Assembly (NCBI RefSeq): GCF_029211225.1
Contig: NZ_JARGEM010000006.1
Coordinates: 124,001-188,000, forward strand
Source of the DNA: Antiquaquibacter metalliresistens
Lineage (GTDB): Bacteria > Actinomycetota > Actinomycetes > Actinomycetales > Microbacteriaceae
Length of the DNA stretch: 64,000 bases
Direction: 5' to 3'
Below, piece after piece: positions 40,222 to 49,172 of this stretch (position 1 is its first letter; every line of letters starts with the position of its first letter). A model generated the notes under the pieces. It saw only the letters and a list, made by a program, of their open reading frames with translations. It was not told the origin of the DNA and ran no database searches. The position numbers and the translations under genes are program-made.

Positions 40222-40827
40222 ATGATCCAGATCGCCCTCACCGGAGGCATCGCTTCAGGCAAATCGGTGGTGGGCAATCGGCTGGTCGAGCACGGCGCGG
40301 TGCTCATCGACGCGGACACCATCGCGCGCGAGGTCGTGCGCCCCGGCACCCCCGGGCTCGCCCGGATCGTGGAGGAGTTCGGCGCCGGCGTGCTCGCCGC
40401 GGACGGCACGCTCGATCGGCCGGCGCTCGCGGCGATCGTGTTCGCGGACCCGACGCGCCGCGCCGCACTCAACGCGATCACGCATCCGCTCATCGCCGCG
40501 CGGTCGCGAGAGCTCGTCGCCGCCGCTGCGAAGGACGCGGTCGTGGTGCACGACATCCCGCTCCTGGCCGAAGGCACTCGCAAGGGCGACGGGTTCGACC
40601 TCGTGGTCGTGGTGCACGCGCCGGTCGAGACGCGCCTGCGCCGAATGATGGACGACCGGGGGATGACGCGGCAGGAGGCCCAGCAGCGCATCGACGCGCA
40701 GGCTTCCGACGCCGACCGCCTCGCCCTCGCGGACGTCGTGATCGAGAACGACGGCGAACTCGCCGACACCTTCCACCAGGTGGACGAGCTGTGGGCGAGC
40801 CTGCAGCGCAGGCGCGACGCGGTCTAG
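40222..40827 (+). CDS. coaE: Dephospho-CoA kinase
   Basis: Last step of coenzyme A synthesis: phosphorylates the 3'-hydroxyl of dephospho-CoA. It has 201 residues. The P-loop is ALTGGIASGKSVV (Gly/Lys/Ser at about 8-15), followed by VLIDADTIAREVV, the lid region RLRRMMDDRGMTRQEAQQRIDAQ and DVVIENDGEL. Some actinobacterial CoaE proteins carry an extra C-terminal UPF0157 domain; this one does not. Its TAG stop interlocks with the stop of the convergent phosphoribosyltransferase gene. uvrB follows farther downstream, as is common. Confidence 0.95.
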   Translation: MIQIALTGGIASGKSVVGNRLVEHGAVLIDADTIAREVVRPGTPGLARIVEEFGAGVLAADGTLDRPALAAIVFADPTRRAALNAITHPLIAARSRELVAAAAKDAVVVHDIPLLAEGTRKGDGFDLVVVVHAPVETRLRRMMDDRGMTRQEAQQRIDAQASDADRLALADVVIENDGELADTFHQVDELWASLQRRRDAV

Positions 40828-41471
40828 CGTTCGCCGCTCGCCGAGGCGGCGTCGAGCAGGGCGATCACGTCCTCTTCAGTCGTGGGGGAGAAGTCGCGGT
40901 AGTGCGCGCCGACCGCCCAGAACTGATCGGGTATCGCCAGGCAGACCACCTCATCCGCGTCGTCGATGCTCGAGAGCGCATCCGCCGGGCCCACCGGCAC
41001 CGCGAGCACCACGCGCGCGGCGCCGAGCGCGCGCGCAACCTGGCAGGCCGCCCGTGCCGTCGCACCCGTGGCGATGCCGTCGTCCACGATGATCGCGGTG
41101 CGGCCATGGAGGTCCAAGCGTTCCCGGCCCAGGCGGAACCGTCGAGTGCGGGCCACCAACGTCGCGCGCTCCCGTTCCTCGACCTCGCGCAGCGCCGTCT
41201 CGTCCACCCCGAGGCCCGAGATGAGGCGACGATCGAGCACTCGAACCTCGCCTTCGCCGATCGCGCCCATCGCGACCTCAGGCTGGAACGGAACCCCGAG
41301 CTTTCTGACGACGATGACGTCGAGCGGCAGCCCCAGCACCCGCGCGACCTGCGCCGCCACCGGCACGCCGCCTCGCGGCAGGCCGAGCACCACCGCGTCC
41401 GTGCCCCGGAATCGTTCGAGGCTCCCGGCCAGCCGACGCCCCGCGTCGATCCGATCCTCGTAGACGACCAT
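40824..41471 (-). CDS. Phosphoribosyltransferase-domain protein
   Basis: A 215-residue type I phosphoribosyltransferase-fold protein. The PRPP-binding motif is AIIVDDGIATGATARAA (about 127-143). The flanking VLGLPRGGVPVAAQVARVL and VIVVRKLGVPFQPEVAMGAIGEG are typical of the family found in Mycobacterium next to stress genes (Rv0571c/Rv2030c type), not of purine or pyrimidine salvage enzymes. The true substrate is unknown. It lies 2 nt after the baeRF gene in one operon and ends within the coaE stop (shared CTAG). Confidence 0.83.
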   Translation of the reverse strand: MVVYEDRIDAGRRLAGSLERFRGTDAVVLGLPRGGVPVAAQVARVLGLPLDVIVVRKLGVPFQPEVAMGAIGEGEVRVLDRRLISGLGVDETALREVEERERATLVARTRRFRLGRERLDLHGRTAIIVDDGIATGATARAACQVARALGAARVVLAVPVGPADALSSIDDADEVVCLAIPDQFWAVGAHYRDFSPTTEEDVIALLDAASASGER

Positions 41472-41473
41472 GA

Positions 41474-42652
41474 CTATCCCGTGAGGCCTCGCCCGGGTAC
41501 GCCCGGCGCCGTGCCCGTCGTGTAGCGCAGGATCGCGGCGACGGCTCCGCCGCCGGGCACGGGCACCGCGGTGCTCGGCACGAGCAGGGCCCCCGTCAGC
41601 AGCGCGCGCCTGACGACCTCGTCGACGATGCAGTAGTTGCCGGCATCGTCCTGCTGTGCCGGGGCGATCGTGCCATCGCGCTCGTCCATTACGCCCGGCA
41701 CGTCGGCATCGCCGTCGAAGAACAGCGTGCGGATCGCGCCCTCCGTCGCCGACCGCGCGACCTCGCTCAGGTCGGTGGCCGTGCGCCCGGCGCCGACGTT
41801 CTCCTCGTAGTCGGCCGCCAGGTGCTCCGCCTCCCGCGCGCGAAGCGCGGCGACGTGCGGGCGCCCGCCTGCGGCGAGATCGTGGTCGGACGTTCGCTCC
41901 GGGTTCCCGTCGACGGTGGTCGGCACCAGACCGGGTCGGGTCGATGCGGACCGGAAGATCGACGCGAGCGGCTCCGCAGCCGCGATCACGAGGGGCCAGT
42001 CGGGCACGCCCGGGTCATCGTTGAGTGCTCGATCGATCGCTCGGCTGTACTCGAGCATGCGCAGTTTCGGATCCTCCGACGTCTGAAGGTGCGCATAGGT
42101 CTGGCGATCGTTCGTGAGATCGAGTGCGGTGGCACTGCGAAGGTCGGCCGGCATATCGGGGACCTCGAGGGACGACGCGGAATCGTCAGCGCCGACCGCC
42201 ACCAACCGCACGGAGTCCTGGGCGAGCGCGAGCACCAGGAACGCGTCCGCCGCGTGCACCGCAGCGAGCAGCGGGGTCAGGTGGAACCGGTCGGCCACGT
42301 GCGCGGACGCCGACACGGTCACCGGCAGCGGATGCGCGACGAGTCGCGTCGCACTCGCGAGCACGACGAGCCCATGCCACTGGTGCCGCCAGGCCGCAGG
42401 ATCCTCGAGCAGTCCGGTGACGGATGCGACCACGGCGCCCACCACGGACTCGTCTGCGCCCGCTGCCTCCAGTTGGGTCACGGCATCCCGGAGCACGTCC
42501 TTCAATCCGATGCGGGCGAGATCGGCATCCGCGCCCAGCGGACTCGCCGGAACGTAGAGCGAGACGCAACCCGCTTCACGAACCCGCGCCAGCGCCTCGA
42601 TGCTCTGCGGATCCATTCCCTGCAGCCACCGGGGTGGCATCGTGGTCGACAT
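41474..42652 (-). CDS. baeRF-type (bacterial eRF1-like) protein, Rv2629-like
   Basis: A 392-residue protein resembling the bacterial archaeo-eukaryotic release-factor family (baeRF), whose members include M. tuberculosis Rv2629. N-terminal VSLYVPASPLGADADLARIGLK, central VRLVAVGADDSASSLEVPDMP and C-terminal TDLSEVARSATEGAIRTLFFDGDAD, DEVVRRALLTGALLVPSTAVP and GGGAVAAILRYTTG are consistent with that fold. Function is unknown; ribosome-associated stress roles are proposed for the family. The ATG at 42652 follows GGGAGC; a long upstream extension lacks family similarity. It is the first gene of a unit with the phosphoribosyltransferase, downstream of a DosR-like box. Confidence 0.78.
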   Translation of the reverse strand: MSTTMPPRWLQGMDPQSIEALARVREAGCVSLYVPASPLGADADLARIGLKDVLRDAVTQLEAAGADESVVGAVVASVTGLLEDPAAWRHQWHGLVVLASATRLVAHPLPVTVSASAHVADRFHLTPLLAAVHAADAFLVLALAQDSVRLVAVGADDSASSLEVPDMPADLRSATALDLTNDRQTYAHLQTSEDPKLRMLEYSRAIDRALNDDPGVPDWPLVIAAAEPLASIFRSASTRPGLVPTTVDGNPERTSDHDLAAGGRPHVAALRAREAEHLAADYEENVGAGRTATDLSEVARSATEGAIRTLFFDGDADVPGVMDERDGTIAPAQQDDAGNYCIVDEVVRRALLTGALLVPSTAVPVPGGGAVAAILRYTTGTAPGVPGRGLTG

Positions 42653-42683
42653 CGGCGTGCTCCCATCGAGATGATTGCGTCCG

Positions 42684-42689
42684 ACGGTA
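42684..42689 (-). promoter_or_regulatory. Putative -10 (TACCGT) for baeRF-phosphoribosyltransferase
   Basis: On the minus strand TACCGT predicts a start near 42677, about 43 bp after the centre of the DosR-like box and 25 nt before the ATG. Confidence 0.35.
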
Positions 42690-42713
42690 GAACGGGTCGT
42701 GCATGCCCGACCA

Positions 42714-42727
42714 GGGCACAAGGTCCC
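42714..42727 (-). promoter_or_regulatory. DosR/DevR-like box upstream of the baeRF unit
   Basis: On the minus strand GGGACCTTGTGCCC matches GGGACTWWAGTCCC at 10 of 14 positions by my count, with perfect GGGAC and CCC ends. It lies in the 128-bp divergent gap shared with uvrB. Confidence 0.45.
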
Positions 42728-42767
42728 GCCCAGAGCGAACACCCGACGGGCTGTCAGCGGCCCTGCC

Positions 42768-42773
42768 TAAGCT
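42768..42773 (+). promoter_or_regulatory. Putative -10 (TAAGCT) of a leaderless uvrB transcript
   Basis: TAAGCT ends 7 nt before ATG 42781. No ribosome-binding sequence is present. The hexamer is identical to the rpsA -10. Confidence 0.45.
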
Positions 42774-42780
42774 GATGGAC

Positions 42781-44844
42781 ATGCAACCCACTCGTTCCGT
42801 GCGCCCGTTCGAGGTGATCAGCGAGTACGCGCCGAGCGGCGATCAGCCGCAGGCCATCAAGGAGCTCGCGCAGCGCATCAACGCGGGCGAGACCGACGTC
42901 GTGCTGCTCGGCGCCACCGGCACCGGCAAGTCCGCGACGACGGCGTGGCTCATCGAGCAGGTTCAGCGGCCGACCCTCGTGCTCTCGCACAACAAGACGC
43001 TCGCGGCGCAGCTCGCGAACGAATTCCGCGATCTGATGCCCAACAACGCGGTCGAGTACTTCGTGAGCTACTACGACTACTACCAGCCCGAAGCGTACGT
43101 TCCGCAGACCGACACCTTCATCGAGAAGGACTCGTCCATCAACGCCGAGGTCGAGCGCCTACGGCACTCCACCACGAACGCGCTGCTCAGTCGACGCGAC
43201 GTCGTGGTTGTCTCCACCGTCTCCTGCATCTACGGACTCGGTGCCGCCGAGTCGTACCTCGAGGCGATGATCGCCCTGCAGGTGGGCATGCGCATCGATC
43301 GCGAGGCCCTCATCCGCCGTTTCGTGGAGATGCAGTACAAGCGCAACGACTACGACTTCTCGCGCGGCAGCTTCCGGGTGCGCGGCGACACCATCGAGAT
43401 CATCCCGGTCTACGAAGAGCTGGCGATCCGCATCGAGATGTTCGGCGACGAGATCGAGGCGCTCTACGCCCTGCATCCGCTCACCGGCGACGTGGTGCGA
43501 CAGATGGATGCCGTCTCGGTGTTCCCGGGCACCCACTACGCCGCGAGCCCGCAGACCATCCAGCGCGCGATCGTGTCGATCCAGGAGGAGCTCGCCGAGC
43601 GCCTGCAGGAGCTCGAGCGCCAGGGCAAGCTGCTCGAGGCGCAGCGGCTGCGCATGCGCACGACCTTTGACATCGAGATGATGCAGCAGATCGGCTTCTG
43701 CAACGGCATCGAGAACTATTCGCGGCACATGGACGGGCGCGCGCCGGGGGAGGCCCCGCACTGTCTGCTCGACTACTTCCCCGAGGACTTCCTGGTCGTC
43801 ATCGACGAATCGCACGTCACGGTGCCGCAGATCGGTGCGATGTACGAGGGGGATGCCTCGCGCAAGCGCACCCTCGTCGAGCACGGGTTCCGGCTGCCGA
43901 GCGCACTCGACAACCGTCCGCTGAAGTGGGAGGAGTTCCTCGAGCGCGTCGGCCAGAAGGTCTACCTCTCGGCGACGCCCGGCAAGTACGAGATGGGGAT
44001 CACCGACTCGGTGGTCGAGCAGGTCATCCGGCCGACCGGTCTCGTCGACCCGGCCATCATCGTCAAGCCCTCCAAGGGACAGATCGACGACCTGCTCGAG
44101 CAGATCCGGCTGCGCGTCGACCGCAACGAGCGTGTGCTCGTCACCACGCTGACCAAGAAGATGGCTGAGGAGCTCACCGAGTTCCTGGGGGAGCACGGCG
44201 TGCGCGTGCGCTACCTGCACTCCGACGTGGACACGCTGCGCCGCGTGGAGCTGCTCACCGAGCTTCGACAGGGCGTCTACGACGTGCTCGTCGGCATCAA
44301 CCTGCTGCGCGAGGGCCTCGACCTGCCCGAGGTGTCGCTCGTGGCGATCCTCGACGCCGACAAGGAGGGGTTCCTGCGCTCGGGCACCTCCCTCATCCAG
44401 ACCATCGGCCGCGCCGCCCGCAACGTCTCCGGCGAGGTGCACATGTACGCGGACGTGATCACCGACTCGATGGCCGCGGCGATCGAGGAGACCGACCGTC
44501 GCCGCGAGAAGCAGGTCGCGTACAACACGGAGCGCGGCATCGACCCGCAGCCGCTGCGCAAGAAGATCGCGGACATCACCGATCAGCTCATGCGCGAGGC
44601 GGCGAACACCGCGGAGCTTCTCGACGGTCGCAAGGGCAAGCGCGCCCCCACCCCGAATCTCAAGCGCGAGGGACTGGCCGCTGAGGGCGGCACGAACCTC
44701 GAGGAGATCATCGCGGACCTCAACGCGCAGATGCTCCAGGCCGCCGGGGAGCTCAAGTTCGAGCTCGCGGCTCGGCTGCGCGACGAGGTCGCCGACCTCA
44801 AGAAGGAGCTGCGGCAGATGGAGCAGGCGGGTCATCTGCGCTGA
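42781..44844 (+). CDS. uvrB: Excinuclease ABC subunit B
   Basis: Damage-verifying helicase-like subunit of nucleotide excision repair, 687 residues. Walker A GATGTGKS is at about 43-50. The beta-hairpin region [16 protein letters not shown], the DEAD-like motif [17 protein letters not shown], the helicase motifs [20 protein letters not shown] and QTIGRAARN and the C-terminal UVR domain ([18 protein letters not shown]) are all present. ATG 42781 is preferred because of the leaderless -10; ATG 42775 is close behind. uvrA and uvrC follow within 7 kb. Confidence 0.96.
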   Translation: MQPTRSVRPFEVISEYAPSGDQPQAIKELAQRINAGETDVVLLGATGTGKSATTAWLIEQVQRPTLVLSHNKTLAAQLANEFRDLMPNNAVEYFVSYYDYYQPEAYVPQTDTFIEKDSSINAEVERLRHSTTNALLSRRDVVVVSTVSCIYGLGAAESYLEAMIALQVGMRIDREALIRRFVEMQYKRNDYDFSRGSFRVRGDTIEIIPVYEELAIRIEMFGDEIEALYALHPLTGDVVRQMDAVSVFPGTHYAASPQTIQRAIVSIQEELAERLQELERQGKLLEAQRLRMRTTFDIEMMQQIGFCNGIENYSRHMDGRAPGEAPHCLLDYFPEDFLVVIDESHVTVPQIGAMYEGDASRKRTLVEHGFRLPSALDNRPLKWEEFLERVGQKVYLSATPGKYEMGITDSVVEQVIRPTGLVDPAIIVKPSKGQIDDLLEQIRLRVDRNERVLVTTLTKKMAEELTEFLGEHGVRVRYLHSDVDTLRRVELLTELRQGVYDVLVGINLLREGLDLPEVSLVAILDADKEGFLRSGTSLIQTIGRAARNVSGEVHMYADVITDSMAAAIEETDRRREKQVAYNTERGIDPQPLRKKIADITDQLMREAANTAELLDGRKGKRAPTPNLKREGLAAEGGTNLEEIIADLNAQMLQAAGELKFELAARLRDEVADLKKELRQMEQAGHLR

Positions 44845-44860
44845 GACCGCGCGCAGGCGT

Positions 44861-44933
44861 TAGCATCGAGCCGTCGCCCGGACCACTGCGGAGCAGTCTC
44901 CGCCTCCTGAGCGGCCAGGAAGTCCGAGCTGAC
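44861..44933 (+). promoter_or_regulatory. Structured leader of the MFS gene
   Basis: TAGCAT (44861-44866) is a likely -10, giving a leader of about 60 nt. The leader contains GCGGAG-CAGT-CTCCGC (44888-44903) and an alternative ACTGC-GGA-GCAGT (44885-44897) that cannot form together with it. TCCT (44905-44908) can pair with AGGA (44917-44920), part of the ribosome-binding sequence. It might be a regulatory leader. Confidence 0.35.
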
Positions 44934-46190
44934 ATGTCGTCGACTCCCGCACGCTCCGCATTCGCCGCCGTGCTCTCACCATACGCATCGCTGCTGCGCC
45001 CGCCCGGGCGGAAGGCACTCGTGGTCTCCGCCTGGTTCGGCAGATTCCCGAAGTCCAGTCTCGGTCTCGGCCTCATCCTGATGGTCGCACTCCTGGGGGA
45101 GAGCTACGCCCTGGCCGGGGCCGTCTCGGCGGTCTTCGTGTTCTCGCTCGCCATGAGCGGGCCGCAGTGGTCGCGCGCGATGGACCGCTTCGGGCAGGCG
45201 CGTGTGCTGCGTGTCGCCGCGGTCGCCTTGGTCGTCTCCTCCGGATTGCTGCTCACGGCGATCCTCACCGGTTGGGCCGTCTGGACCTGGTTCGTGTTCG
45301 CCGCGCTGAGCGGGTTGAGCGTGGTCGACATGGGCTCCGCGGTGCGCTCGAGGTGGGCATCCACACTCCCGCGGGACCAACGCGCGCCGGCGTTCGCACT
45401 GGAGACCATCAACGACGAGCTCGTGTTCGTCATCTCCCCGCCGGTCGTGACCGTGATCGCGGCACTCGTCCATCCCGCGCTCGGCTTCCTCGTCGGCCTG
45501 GCGATCGGTGTGGGCGGCTACCTCGTGTTCGCCACTCGCAGCGGCTCCGCCGTCGTGCCGGCAGCCGTCGGGCAACGGCGAGGGTTCTGGATGCCGCCCC
45601 GCATCCTCGGCGTCGTGCTCGCGTTCGTGGGCCTCGGCGCCGTCTTCGGCTCGTTCGACGTGGCGACCGTGGCGCTTGCGGAGCATGCCGGCGCCCCAGC
45701 GGCGACCGGTCTGCTCATCGGCCTGTTCGCGCTGGCGAGCGCCACCTCCGGCATCGTGCTCGGTTCACGGCAGCTGCCCGGTGACGCCCGCAGCCGCTTC
45801 CTCGCCACCGCCGCCGCGTTCGGCCTGGTCGTGCCTGGCCTGGTCTTCTCGAGCGACCTCCTCTGGGCCGCAGTGTTCGCGATGCTCGCCGGTGTCGTGA
45901 CGTCGCCCCTGCTGATCACCGGGCTCAGCCTCGTCGAAGAGCGGGCGGAGGTGGTGCGACTCACCGAGACGCTCGCCTATCCGACCGCAGGACTGGCGAT
46001 CGGAGGCACGTTCGGCGCGTTGTGTTGCGGCGCGGTCGTCGACCTCGCGGGTGCGCAGGCCGGATTCCTGGTGACCGCGGGCGCGGCGGGCTCGGCGGCG
46101 GTCGCGGCATTCGCCGGGGAGTGGGTGCTCGCCCTGGCGCAGCGGGGAAGCGCACGCTCGAACGCACCGTACGGTGCGACCTCGCCCTGA
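44934..46190 (+). CDS. Major facilitator superfamily transporter
   Basis: A 418-residue membrane protein with about twelve hydrophobic helices, such as [56 protein letters not shown] and [16 protein letters not shown]. The short motif [16 protein letters not shown] after helix 2-3 is a variant of the MFS loop. The overall pattern is of the drug-efflux/YbfB-like MFS class, but no substrate can be named. It is inserted between uvrB and uvrA on the same strand with its own promoter and a folded leader. Confidence 0.83.
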   Translation: MSSTPARSAFAAVLSPYASLLRPPGRKALVVSAWFGRFPKSSLGLGLILMVALLGESYALAGAVSAVFVFSLAMSGPQWSRAMDRFGQARVLRVAAVALVVSSGLLLTAILTGWAVWTWFVFAALSGLSVVDMGSAVRSRWASTLPRDQRAPAFALETINDELVFVISPPVVTVIAALVHPALGFLVGLAIGVGGYLVFATRSGSAVVPAAVGQRRGFWMPPRILGVVLAFVGLGAVFGSFDVATVALAEHAGAPAATGLLIGLFALASATSGIVLGSRQLPGDARSRFLATAAAFGLVVPGLVFSSDLLWAAVFAMLAGVVTSPLLITGLSLVEERAEVVRLTETLAYPTAGLAIGGTFGALCCGAVVDLAGAQAGFLVTAGAAGSAAVAAFAGEWVLALAQRGSARSNAPYGATSP

Positions 46191-46222
46191 GCGAACGGCC
46201 GGGCCGATGTCGGTGGCCTCCG

Positions 46223-46228
46223 TAGAAT
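46223..46228 (+). promoter_or_regulatory. Putative -10 (TAGAAT) of a leaderless uvrA transcript
   Basis: TAGAAT ends 7 nt before the GTG at 46236 and contains the first bases of the ATG at 46227, which therefore cannot be the start on that transcript. Confidence 0.45.
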
Positions 46229-46235
46229 GGTGAGA

Positions 46236-49160
46236 GTGTCCATCACCGAGGTCGAGGAACTCGACGAGTCCAGCATGATCGCGGCGATCCAGGCACGGTC
46301 GTCGAGTCCGACCAGTTCGCTGAGCGTGCGCGGAGCGCGGGTGCACAACCTGCGCAACGTCGATCTCGAGATCCCGCGCGACTCGCTCGTCGTCTTCACC
46401 GGCCTCTCCGGTTCCGGCAAGTCCAGTCTCGCCTTCGACACGATCTTCGCGGAGGGGCAGCGCCGCTACGTCGAATCGCTGTCGGCCTACGCGCGGCAGT
46501 TCCTCGGGCAGGTCGACCGTCCCGACGTGGACTTCATCGAGGGCCTCAGTCCCGCGGTGTCCATCGACCAGAAGTCGACGAACCGCAATCCGCGCTCGAC
46601 GGTCGGCACGATCACCGAGATCTATGACTACATGCGCCTGCTCTGGGCGCGAATCGGTGTGCCGCACTGCCCGGTGTGCGGGGAGCGCATCGAGAAGCAG
46701 TCGGTGCAGCAGATCGCCGACCAGCTCATGACCCTCGAGACCGGTGTGCGATACCAGATCGTCAGCCCGGTGATCACGCAGAAGAAGGGCGAGTTCGTCG
46801 ACCTCTTCAAGGAGCTCGCGAGCAGCGGGTACTCGCGAGCGATCGTCGACGGCGAGCAGATTCAGCTCAGCGACCCGCCGACGCTCAAGAAGTCCTTCAA
46901 GCATGACATCTCGGTCGTCGTCGACCGCCTCGTCGCCAGCGACGACATCCTCACCCGACTCACGGACTCGCTCGAGACCGCGCTGCGTCTGACGGACGGC
47001 ATTGTCGCCATCAACTTCGTCGACGAAACGGGGGATGCCGCGTGGCGCACCTTCTCCGAGAAGCTCTCCTGCCCCAACGACCACCCGATCCAACTGACCG
47101 AGATCGAACCGCGCACCTTCTCGTTCAACGCCCCGTTCGGCGCGTGCCCGGAGTGCTCGGGCCTCGGCACGCGCATGTCGGTGGACGCCGACCTGCTCAT
47201 TGCCGACGACTCCGTGAGCATTGCCGATGGCGCCATCCTGCCCTGGACCAGCGCTGGCAAGGGGCTGTTCAACTACTTCGAGAAGCTGCTCGACGGACTC
47301 GCCCGCGACCTCGACTTCTCGCTCGACACCCCGTGGGGCGAGCTGCGCGACGACGTCAAAGAAGCGGTGCTGCGGGGCAACAACTTCCAGGTGACGGTGA
47401 AGTGGAAGAACCGCTACGGCCGTGAGATGAAGTACTCGACGGGCTTCGAGGGCGTCATCCCCTACATGGAGCGCAAGTACATCGAGGCGGAGACCGACAG
47501 CCAGCGCCAGCGGGTTGCCGAGTATCTTCGTGAGATCCCGTGCCCGGTGTGCGACGGCAAGCGGCTCAAGCCCGAGGTGCTCGCGGTCACGGTCGACGGT
47601 CAGAGCATCTCCGACGTCTGCGAGCTGAGCCTCGTCAAGTCCTACGAGTTCATGCAGCAGCTGGAGCTCTCCGACCGGGATGCCCGCATCGCCGCGCAGG
47701 TGCTGCGCGAGATCCGGCTGCGGCTGGAGTTCCTCATCGAGGTGGGGTTGAGCTACCTCGACCTCATGCGCGCCGCAGCGACCCTCAGCGGTGGCGAGGC
47801 CCAGCGCATCCGGCTGGCGACCCAGATCGGCTCGGGGCTGACGGGCGTGCTCTATGTGCTCGACGAGCCGTCCATCGGTCTGCACCAGCGCGACAACCGT
47901 CGGCTCATCGAGACCCTCGTCAAGCTCAAGAACCTCGGCAACACGCTGATCGTGGTCGAGCACGACGAGGACACGATCCGCACCGCGGACTGGATCGTCG
48001 ACATCGGCCCCGGCGCGGGCGAGCACGGCGGTGAGGTCGTGCACTCCGGTTCGTACCAGGCGCTGCTGCGCAACGAGCGGTCGATCACCGGCGACTACCT
48101 CTCCGGCCGCAAGGCGATCGAGACGCCGAAGACGCGCCGCACGGTCGATCCGGCACGCAAGATCACCGTCGTCGGCGCGCGCGCGAACAACCTGCGCAAC
48201 GTCGACGTGGAGTTCCCGCTCGGCGTGGTCACGGCCGTCACCGGTGTCAGCGGATCCGGCAAGTCCAGTCTGGTGAACGACATCCTCTACAAGGTGCTCG
48301 CGAACGAGCTCAATGGCGCGCGCCAGATCCCGGGCAAGCACACGCGGGTCACCGGACTCGACGACCTCGACAAGGTCGTGCACGTCGACCAGGCGCCGAT
48401 CGGGCGCACGCCGCGCTCCAACCCCGCGACCTACACCGGCGTGTTCGACAAGATCCGCACCCTGTTCTCCGAGACTGCGGACGCCAAGGCTCGTGGCTAC
48501 CTGCCGGGGCGTTTCTCCTTCAACGTCAAGGGCGGGCGCTGCGAGAACTGCTCGGGCGACGGCACGATCAAGATCGAGATGAACTTCCTGCCCGACGTCT
48601 ACGTCGCGTGCGAGGTGTGCGGGGGAGCGCGCTACAACCGCGACACCCTCGCCGTGAAGTACAAGGGCAAGAACATCGCCGAGGTGCTCGACATGTCGAT
48701 CAGCGAGGCGGCCGAGTTCTTCGAGGCGATCTCCAGCATCCATCGCTATCTCAAGACCCTGGAAGAGGTCGGACTCGGGTACGTGCGACTCGGTCAGAGC
48801 GCCACCACCCTCTCGGGCGGTGAGGCCCAGCGGGTCAAGCTCGCGACGGAGTTGCAGCGCCGTTCGATGGGGCGCAGCGTCTACGTGCTCGACGAGCCGA
48901 CGACGGGTCTGCACTTCGAAGACGTGCGCAAGCTCCTGATCGTGCTGAACGGCCTCGCCGACAAGGGCAACACCGTGATCGTGATCGAGCACAACCTCGA
49001 CGTGATCAAGTCCGCGGACTGGATCGTCGACCTCGGTCCCGAGGGCGGCGCCGGCGGCGGTCAGGTGATCGCGACGGGCACGCCGGAGCAGCTCGCCGAG
49101 GTCGCCGACAGCTTCACCGGGTTCTTCCTCAAGGAGACCCTGGAGGGCGCTCGCGTCTAG
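46236..49160 (+). CDS. uvrA: Excinuclease ABC subunit A
   Basis: DNA-damage-sensing ATPase of nucleotide excision repair, about 974 residues from GTG 46236. Two ABC modules are visible: Walker [21 protein letters not shown] and [17 protein letters not shown]; signatures [19 protein letters not shown] and [18 protein letters not shown]; and D-loops [15 protein letters not shown] and [15 protein letters not shown]. Zinc cysteines appear in CPVCG (first), CPVCDGKRL, and [16 protein letters not shown] with CEVCGG. The start is uncertain: ATG 46227 overlaps the -10, while GTG 46236 fits leaderless transcription; ATG 46275 is also possible. Confidence 0.95.
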   Translation: MSITEVEELDESSMIAAIQARSSSPTSSLSVRGARVHNLRNVDLEIPRDSLVVFTGLSGSGKSSLAFDTIFAEGQRRYVESLSAYARQFLGQVDRPDVDFIEGLSPAVSIDQKSTNRNPRSTVGTITEIYDYMRLLWARIGVPHCPVCGERIEKQSVQQIADQLMTLETGVRYQIVSPVITQKKGEFVDLFKELASSGYSRAIVDGEQIQLSDPPTLKKSFKHDISVVVDRLVASDDILTRLTDSLETALRLTDGIVAINFVDETGDAAWRTFSEKLSCPNDHPIQLTEIEPRTFSFNAPFGACPECSGLGTRMSVDADLLIADDSVSIADGAILPWTSAGKGLFNYFEKLLDGLARDLDFSLDTPWGELRDDVKEAVLRGNNFQVTVKWKNRYGREMKYSTGFEGVIPYMERKYIEAETDSQRQRVAEYLREIPCPVCDGKRLKPEVLAVTVDGQSISDVCELSLVKSYEFMQQLELSDRDARIAAQVLREIRLRLEFLIEVGLSYLDLMRAAATLSGGEAQRIRLATQIGSGLTGVLYVLDEPSIGLHQRDNRRLIETLVKLKNLGNTLIVVEHDEDTIRTADWIVDIGPGAGEHGGEVVHSGSYQALLRNERSITGDYLSGRKAIETPKTRRTVDPARKITVVGARANNLRNVDVEFPLGVVTAVTGVSGSGKSSLVNDILYKVLANELNGARQIPGKHTRVTGLDDLDKVVHVDQAPIGRTPRSNPATYTGVFDKIRTLFSETADAKARGYLPGRFSFNVKGGRCENCSGDGTIKIEMNFLPDVYVACEVCGGARYNRDTLAVKYKGKNIAEVLDMSISEAAEFFEAISSIHRYLKTLEEVGLGYVRLGQSATTLSGGEAQRVKLATELQRRSMGRSVYVLDEPTTGLHFEDVRKLLIVLNGLADKGNTVIVIEHNLDVIKSADWIVDLGPEGGAGGGQVIATGTPEQLAEVADSFTGFFLKETLEGARV

Positions 49161-49172
49161 CGAGCCGAAGCC

